In this document: in pieces, positions 61,469 to 64,000 of the stretch
Numbering within the stretch: the first letter of the stretch is position 1
Layout: every line of letters begins with the position of its first letter
Source: DATLSM01 sp963722965
GTDB taxonomy: Bacteria; Actinomycetota; Thermoleophilia; Solirubrobacterales; 70-9
Assembly (NCBI GenBank): GCA_963722965.1
Contig: CAVROX010000011.1
Span: 1-64,000 of the forward strand
Direction: 5' to 3'
DNA length: 64,000 nt
Notes under the pieces: model-generated
Database searches by the model: none
Told to the model about the DNA's origin: nothing
The model's input: only the letters and a program-made list of their open reading frames with translations
Translations under genes and position numbers: made by a program

Positions 61469-61497
61469 TTGGCGAGGCCACCGACCTGCGCTAAGCT
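61469..61497 (+). promoter_or_regulatory. Candidate promoter for the leuA leader transcript
   Basis: TTGGCG (61469-61474), 17-bp spacer, TAAGCT (61492-61497). Moderate match to consensus. Transcription would begin at about 61504, only 3 bp before the leader ATG, making the leader peptide nearly leaderless. Confidence 0.4.
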
Positions 61498-61506
61498 GCG
61501 CAGCGA

Positions 61507-61566
61507 ATGACGCATCGTGGTATCAGCCCGGCGCTCCTCCTTCTCCTCCCCCCTCGGGGGGAATAG
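61507..61566 (+). CDS. leuL: Leucine-rich leader peptide of leuA
   Basis: A 19-residue ORF, MTHRGISPALLLLLPPRGE, with five successive Leu codons (CTC CTC CTT CTC CTC) at codons 10-14. It ends at TAG 61564-61566, 66 bp before leuA. Runs of codons for the pathway end product are the hallmark of ribosome-mediated attenuation. The Leu codons are followed by two Pro codons, which also slow ribosomes. The Leu-codon DNA is complementary to the leuA Shine-Dalgarno region (see the pairing feature). Leu-rich leaders before leuA are known in other actinobacteria. The specific pairing here is my observation. Confidence 0.75.
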   Translation: MTHRGISPALLLLLPPRGE

Positions 61567-61627
61567 CGCTGGGCGGCGCGCAGCCGCGAGAGACAGAGGT
61601 CATTTCAATCCAGCAGAGAAGGAGGAG
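61534..61627 (+). promoter_or_regulatory. Leu-codon/anti-Shine-Dalgarno pairing element controlling leuA
   Basis: CTCCTCCTTCTC (61534-61545, inside the leader Leu codons) is the exact reverse complement of GAGAAGGAGGAG (61616-61627), which contains the leuA ribosome binding site 5 bp before its ATG. The 70-nt loop contains a CCCCCC/GGGGGG hairpin (61548-61561). With leucine plentiful, the ribosome clears the leader and the two strands can pair, hiding the ribosome binding site. With leucine scarce, the ribosome stalls over the Leu codons, leaving it exposed. Mechanism inferred; complementarity seen directly. Confidence 0.65.
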
Positions 61628-61632
61628 GTCCG

Positions 61633-63219
61633 ATGGGACCCGCATCTGACGCCAATCGCGTCCACATCTTCGACACCACTTTGAGAGATGGCGAGCAGTC
61701 GCCTGGAATCTCCCTCAACACCGCCGAGAAGGCAGAGATCGCCCACCAGCTCGGTCGCCTGGGGGTAGACGTGATCGAGGCTGGATTCCCGATCACCTCG
61801 CCCGGTGACTTCGAGGCCGTACAGGAGATCTCGCGCCGGGTCCAGGGACCCGTGATCTGTGGCCTAGCCCGCACCCATAAGGCTGACATCGACACTGCCT
61901 GGGAGGCGATCCAAGATGCCGAACGACCGCGCATCCACACTTTCGTCTCCACCTCCGATATCCACATCGAGCACCAGCTGCAAAGCAGCCGCGATGACGT
62001 CAAGGGCCAGGCGCGGGCCGCGGTGGCGCTGGCCAGGAGCCGCTGCGAGGATGTCGAGTTCTCGCCGATGGACGCGACCCGGGCCGACGTCGAGTTCACC
62101 GCCGAAGTCTGCGCGATCGCCGTTGAAGAGGGCGCGACGGTGATCAACATCCCCGACACGGTCGGTTACACCACCCCGGAGGAGTACGCCGCCTATTTTC
62201 ACCGTCTCTATGAGCTGGTCCCAGGGCTCCGCGAGGTTGAGACCTCGGTCCACTGCCACGACGACCTAGGACTGGCTGTTGCCAACTCCTACGCCGGACT
62301 GCTGTGCGGGGCGCGACAGGTCGAGTGCGCGATCAACGGAATCGGCGAGCGCGCCGGCAACTGTTCGCTGGAGGAGATCGTGATGCTGATCCGAACCCGC
62401 GAGGACGCGCACGGACTCACGACGGGACTCGACACCCGCGAGCTGGCCCGCACCAGCCGCCTTGTTTCTCGCCTCACCGGGTACCCGGTCCAGCCCAACA
62501 AGGCGATCGTCGGCCGCAACGCCTTCGCCCACGAGTCCGGCATCCACCAGGATGGGGTGCTGAAGGAGCGCACCACCTACGAGATCATGGACGCGACCGA
62601 AGTGGGACTGGATTCGAACTCGATTGTGCTGGGCAAGCACTCTGGTCGCCACGCCCTGCGCGACGCGCTGCAGCAGCTGGGCTTTGAGGTCGAGGGAAAA
62701 GCGCTTAACGCCGCTTTCAAGCGGTTCAAGGAGATCGCCGACCTCAAGAAGCAGGTCACCGCACTAGACCTGGAGGCGATCGTCTCCGACGAGATGCGGG
62801 AGCGGGCAGACGCCCATGAGCTGGCCTGGTTTGAGGTCGAGGCCGGATCACGTCGCGAGCCGCTGGCGCGGGTCGCCGTGATCCTTCCCTCCGGCGAGGA
62901 GGTGGTCGGTGAGTCGGGCGGCGACGGCCCGGTCGACGCGATCTTCCTCGCGATCCAAGAGGCGGCCGGCGTCAAATGCGAGTTGCGCCAGTACACGGTC
63001 GCGGCGGTGACCGGTGGGGAGGACGCGCTCGGCGAGGTGACGGTGATGCTGCGCGCGGCTGGTCGTCTGGCTAGCGGCCAGGGGGTCGCCACGGACATCC
63101 TCGAGGCTTCGGCGAAGGCCTACGTCCGAGCCCTCTCCAATGCCTTCGAAGGAGCGGCAACGCGCGAGGCCGAAGCGGCAACGGCTGATGCTGCCAGCGA
63201 GCGCACACCCGGCCCCTAA
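61633..63219 (+). CDS. leuA: 2-Isopropylmalate synthase
   Basis: Condenses 2-ketoisovalerate with acetyl-CoA, first committed step to leucine. 528 residues: the TIM-barrel start VHIFDTTLRDGEQSPGISLN, metal-binding VETSVHCHDDLGLAVANSYA and AINGIGERAGNCSLEEIVML, AFAHESGIHQDGVLKERTTY, and a C-terminal allosteric LeuA dimer domain (about 395-510) with YTVAAVTGGEDALGEVTVML. Very strong ribosome binding site GGAGGAGG. Preceded by the leader peptide element. Intact. Confidence 0.95.
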   Translation: MGPASDANRVHIFDTTLRDGEQSPGISLNTAEKAEIAHQLGRLGVDVIEAGFPITSPGDFEAVQEISRRVQGPVICGLARTHKADIDTAWEAIQDAERPRIHTFVSTSDIHIEHQLQSSRDDVKGQARAAVALARSRCEDVEFSPMDATRADVEFTAEVCAIAVEEGATVINIPDTVGYTTPEEYAAYFHRLYELVPGLREVETSVHCHDDLGLAVANSYAGLLCGARQVECAINGIGERAGNCSLEEIVMLIRTREDAHGLTTGLDTRELARTSRLVSRLTGYPVQPNKAIVGRNAFAHESGIHQDGVLKERTTYEIMDATEVGLDSNSIVLGKHSGRHALRDALQQLGFEVEGKALNAAFKRFKEIADLKKQVTALDLEAIVSDEMRERADAHELAWFEVEAGSRREPLARVAVILPSGEEVVGESGGDGPVDAIFLAIQEAAGVKCELRQYTVAAVTGGEDALGEVTVMLRAAGRLASGQGVATDILEASAKAYVRALSNAFEGAATREAEAATADAASERTPGP

Positions 63220-63261
63220 ATCACCAGGGCGGATTCCGGGATGGCGGCGGGGCGGCTACGC

Positions 63262-63290
63262 TCACAGTAGTTACTTACAGTTGTCTGTGA
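63262..63290 (+). promoter_or_regulatory. Operator candidate before the XRE-cupin gene
   Basis: TTACAG-TTGT-CTGTGA (63275-63290) is a near-perfect 16-bp palindrome, with a further TCACAG half-site at 63262-63267. It lies 15 bp before the ATG at 63305, where an autoregulated XRE-family protein could bind. The right arm runs into GATAGC, a possible -10. Confidence 0.45.
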
Positions 63291-63304
63291 TAGCGTACGT
63301 TGCC

Positions 63305-63928
63305 ATGAGCACGGTACCGGTGATCGAGGCGGCCACCGCGAGAGCCGAGGACGCCTCCCCGGGCCCTTCGAAGGCGCTCGGGTTGCGGATCAAGGCGCTC
63401 CGCGATGCGATGGGGCTTTCCCTGCGTGACCTCGCGGAGCGCTCCGGTGTCAGTGCACAGATGCTCTCGCAGGTCGAGCGCGGGGAGACCAGCCCGACCC
63501 TGGACGTGGCCGACAGGATCGCCAGCGGGCTGGAGCTGACGCTGTCCCAGCTGCTGCGCCTGGACGAGGGTCAGCACGTACTCATCAGCCGCGCAAAGAG
63601 AAGGCGCCGCTATGAGAGGGGCGGCCACCGCTTTGAGGAGCTGACCCCGCCGCTTCCCGGTCAGCGGGTGGACGTCTCGTTGCATGTCCTGAAACCCGGG
63701 GCGTCCACCGGCGGGCGGGGGGACCCGCCAATGCACGAGCCCGGCAGTCGCGAGACCACGGTCGTTTTGGCCGGCGAGTTGGCGTTGATCATCGATGGTT
63801 CACGCCACGAGCTGCGCGACGGGGACAGCGTCACCTTCGATGCCGATCTATCGCACCACTTCGAGAACAGGGGCAAGGAGCCGACCCGCTTTCTCGCCGT
63901 GATCGCCGCCGGACTGCGGCGAAGCTAG
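63305..63928 (+). CDS. XRE-family transcriptional regulator with cupin domain
   Basis: 207 residues. The N-terminal helix-turn-helix (LGLRIKALRDAMGLSLRDLA, ERSGVSAQMLSQVERGETSP, about 25-80) is followed by a small-molecule-binding cupin (GDPPMHEPGSRETTVVLAGE, LRDGDSVTFDADLSHHFENR). Regulators of this build often sense metabolites such as amino acids or polyamines. ATG 63305 gives family length; a frame open from 63140 overlaps leuA. It sits between leuA and leuC on the same strand with AGGAGGAG for leuC just after its stop, so it may be part of the leu operon. Confidence 0.85.
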   Translation: MSTVPVIEAATARAEDASPGPSKALGLRIKALRDAMGLSLRDLAERSGVSAQMLSQVERGETSPTLDVADRIASGLELTLSQLLRLDEGQHVLISRAKRRRRYERGGHRFEELTPPLPGQRVDVSLHVLKPGASTGGRGDPPMHEPGSRETTVVLAGELALIIDGSRHELRDGDSVTFDADLSHHFENRGKEPTRFLAVIAAGLRRS

Positions 63929-63938
63929 GAGGAGTTCG

Positions 63939-64000
63939 ATGCCCAAGACGATGTTCGCCAAGATCTGGGAGGCGCACGAAGTCTCCGACGGCCTCATCTA
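63939..64000 (+). CDS. leuC: 3-Isopropylmalate dehydratase large subunit (5' end only)
   Basis: The first 20 codons, MPKTMFAKIWEAHEVSDGLI, match the start of LeuC-type aconitases (KTxFxKIWxxH...DGLIY), which isomerise isopropylmalate with an iron-sulfur cluster. Strong ribosome binding site (TAGGAGGAG) 6 bp upstream. The gene runs off the window; identification rests on the N-terminus and the leuA context. Confidence 0.7.
   Translation, partial: MPKTMFAKIWEAHEVSDGLI

Overview
The window is high-GC (roughly two-thirds G+C by eye) actinobacterial DNA, gene-dense, with many ATGA start/stop overlaps and GTG/TTG starts. The order thrS-infC-rpmI-rplT-rRNA methyltransferase-pheS-pheT-argCJBD, the mycobacterial-type SerC and long SerA, and a menaquinone pathway without ubiquinone genes suggest a deep-branching actinobacterium of the Thermoleophilia/Solirubrobacterales kind. 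That placement is inferred from gene order and protein style, not from a marker search.

Layout. 1-9.2 kb: translation block (thrS, infC, rpmI, rplT, SpoU methyltransferase, pheS, pheT), with a wecB-like epimerase lodged antisense between infC and rpmI. 9.2-15.7 kb: arginine block (argC, argJ, argB, argD, a coiled-coil/membrane gene, argG and an unlisted 50-residue membrane protein). 15.8-26.8 kb: secreted coiled-coil protein with a lytic transglycosylase/Rpf-like end, dnaE, a Cys-rich small protein, acyl-CoA dehydrogenase, endonuclease IV, gltX, an HDOD-LuxR protein and a NarL-type response regulator. 26.8-30.8 kb: Rrf2 regulator, a complete IS701-family element, an IS630 remnant, a truncated gene, then cysK-cysE. 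30.8-41.9 kb: pcrA/uvrD, folD, a Pro-tailed membrane protein, GMC oxidoreductase, gatCAB, a type II NADH dehydrogenase and a zinc-ribbon membrane protein. 41.9-46.9 kb: three envelope glycosyltransferase genes divergent from an sqdB-like UDP-sulfoquinovose synthase. 46.9-64 kb: branched-chain amino acid and serine genes (ilvB, ilvN, ilvC, serC, serA, leuA, start of leuC) interleaved with a complete menF-D-C-A-B-E set.

The most interesting signal is upstream of leuA. A near-leaderless 19-residue ORF carries five consecutive Leu codons. The DNA of that Leu run is perfectly complementary over 12 nt to the leuA Shine-Dalgarno region. This suggests leucine-responsive control in which a ribosome stalled on the Leu codons would free the leuA ribosome binding site. 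Other regulatory signals are near-perfect palindromes in front of the acyl-CoA dehydrogenase, the type II NADH dehydrogenase, the sqdB/glycosyltransferase divergent pair and the XRE-cupin gene between leuA and leuC.

A second theme is sequence quality. Several housekeeping genes (thrS, wecB, argD, argG, pcrA, gatA, gatB, menF, a response regulator) are broken by single-base indels. These are concentrated in a few sharply bounded segments (about 370-1,860, 14,620-15,440, 31,235-31,480 and 37,738-39,680). dnaE stays open but has a 25-residue stretch in the wrong frame between compensating indels. Because the translations recover conserved family sequence when single bases are added or removed, I read most of these as assembly errors rather than dead genes.
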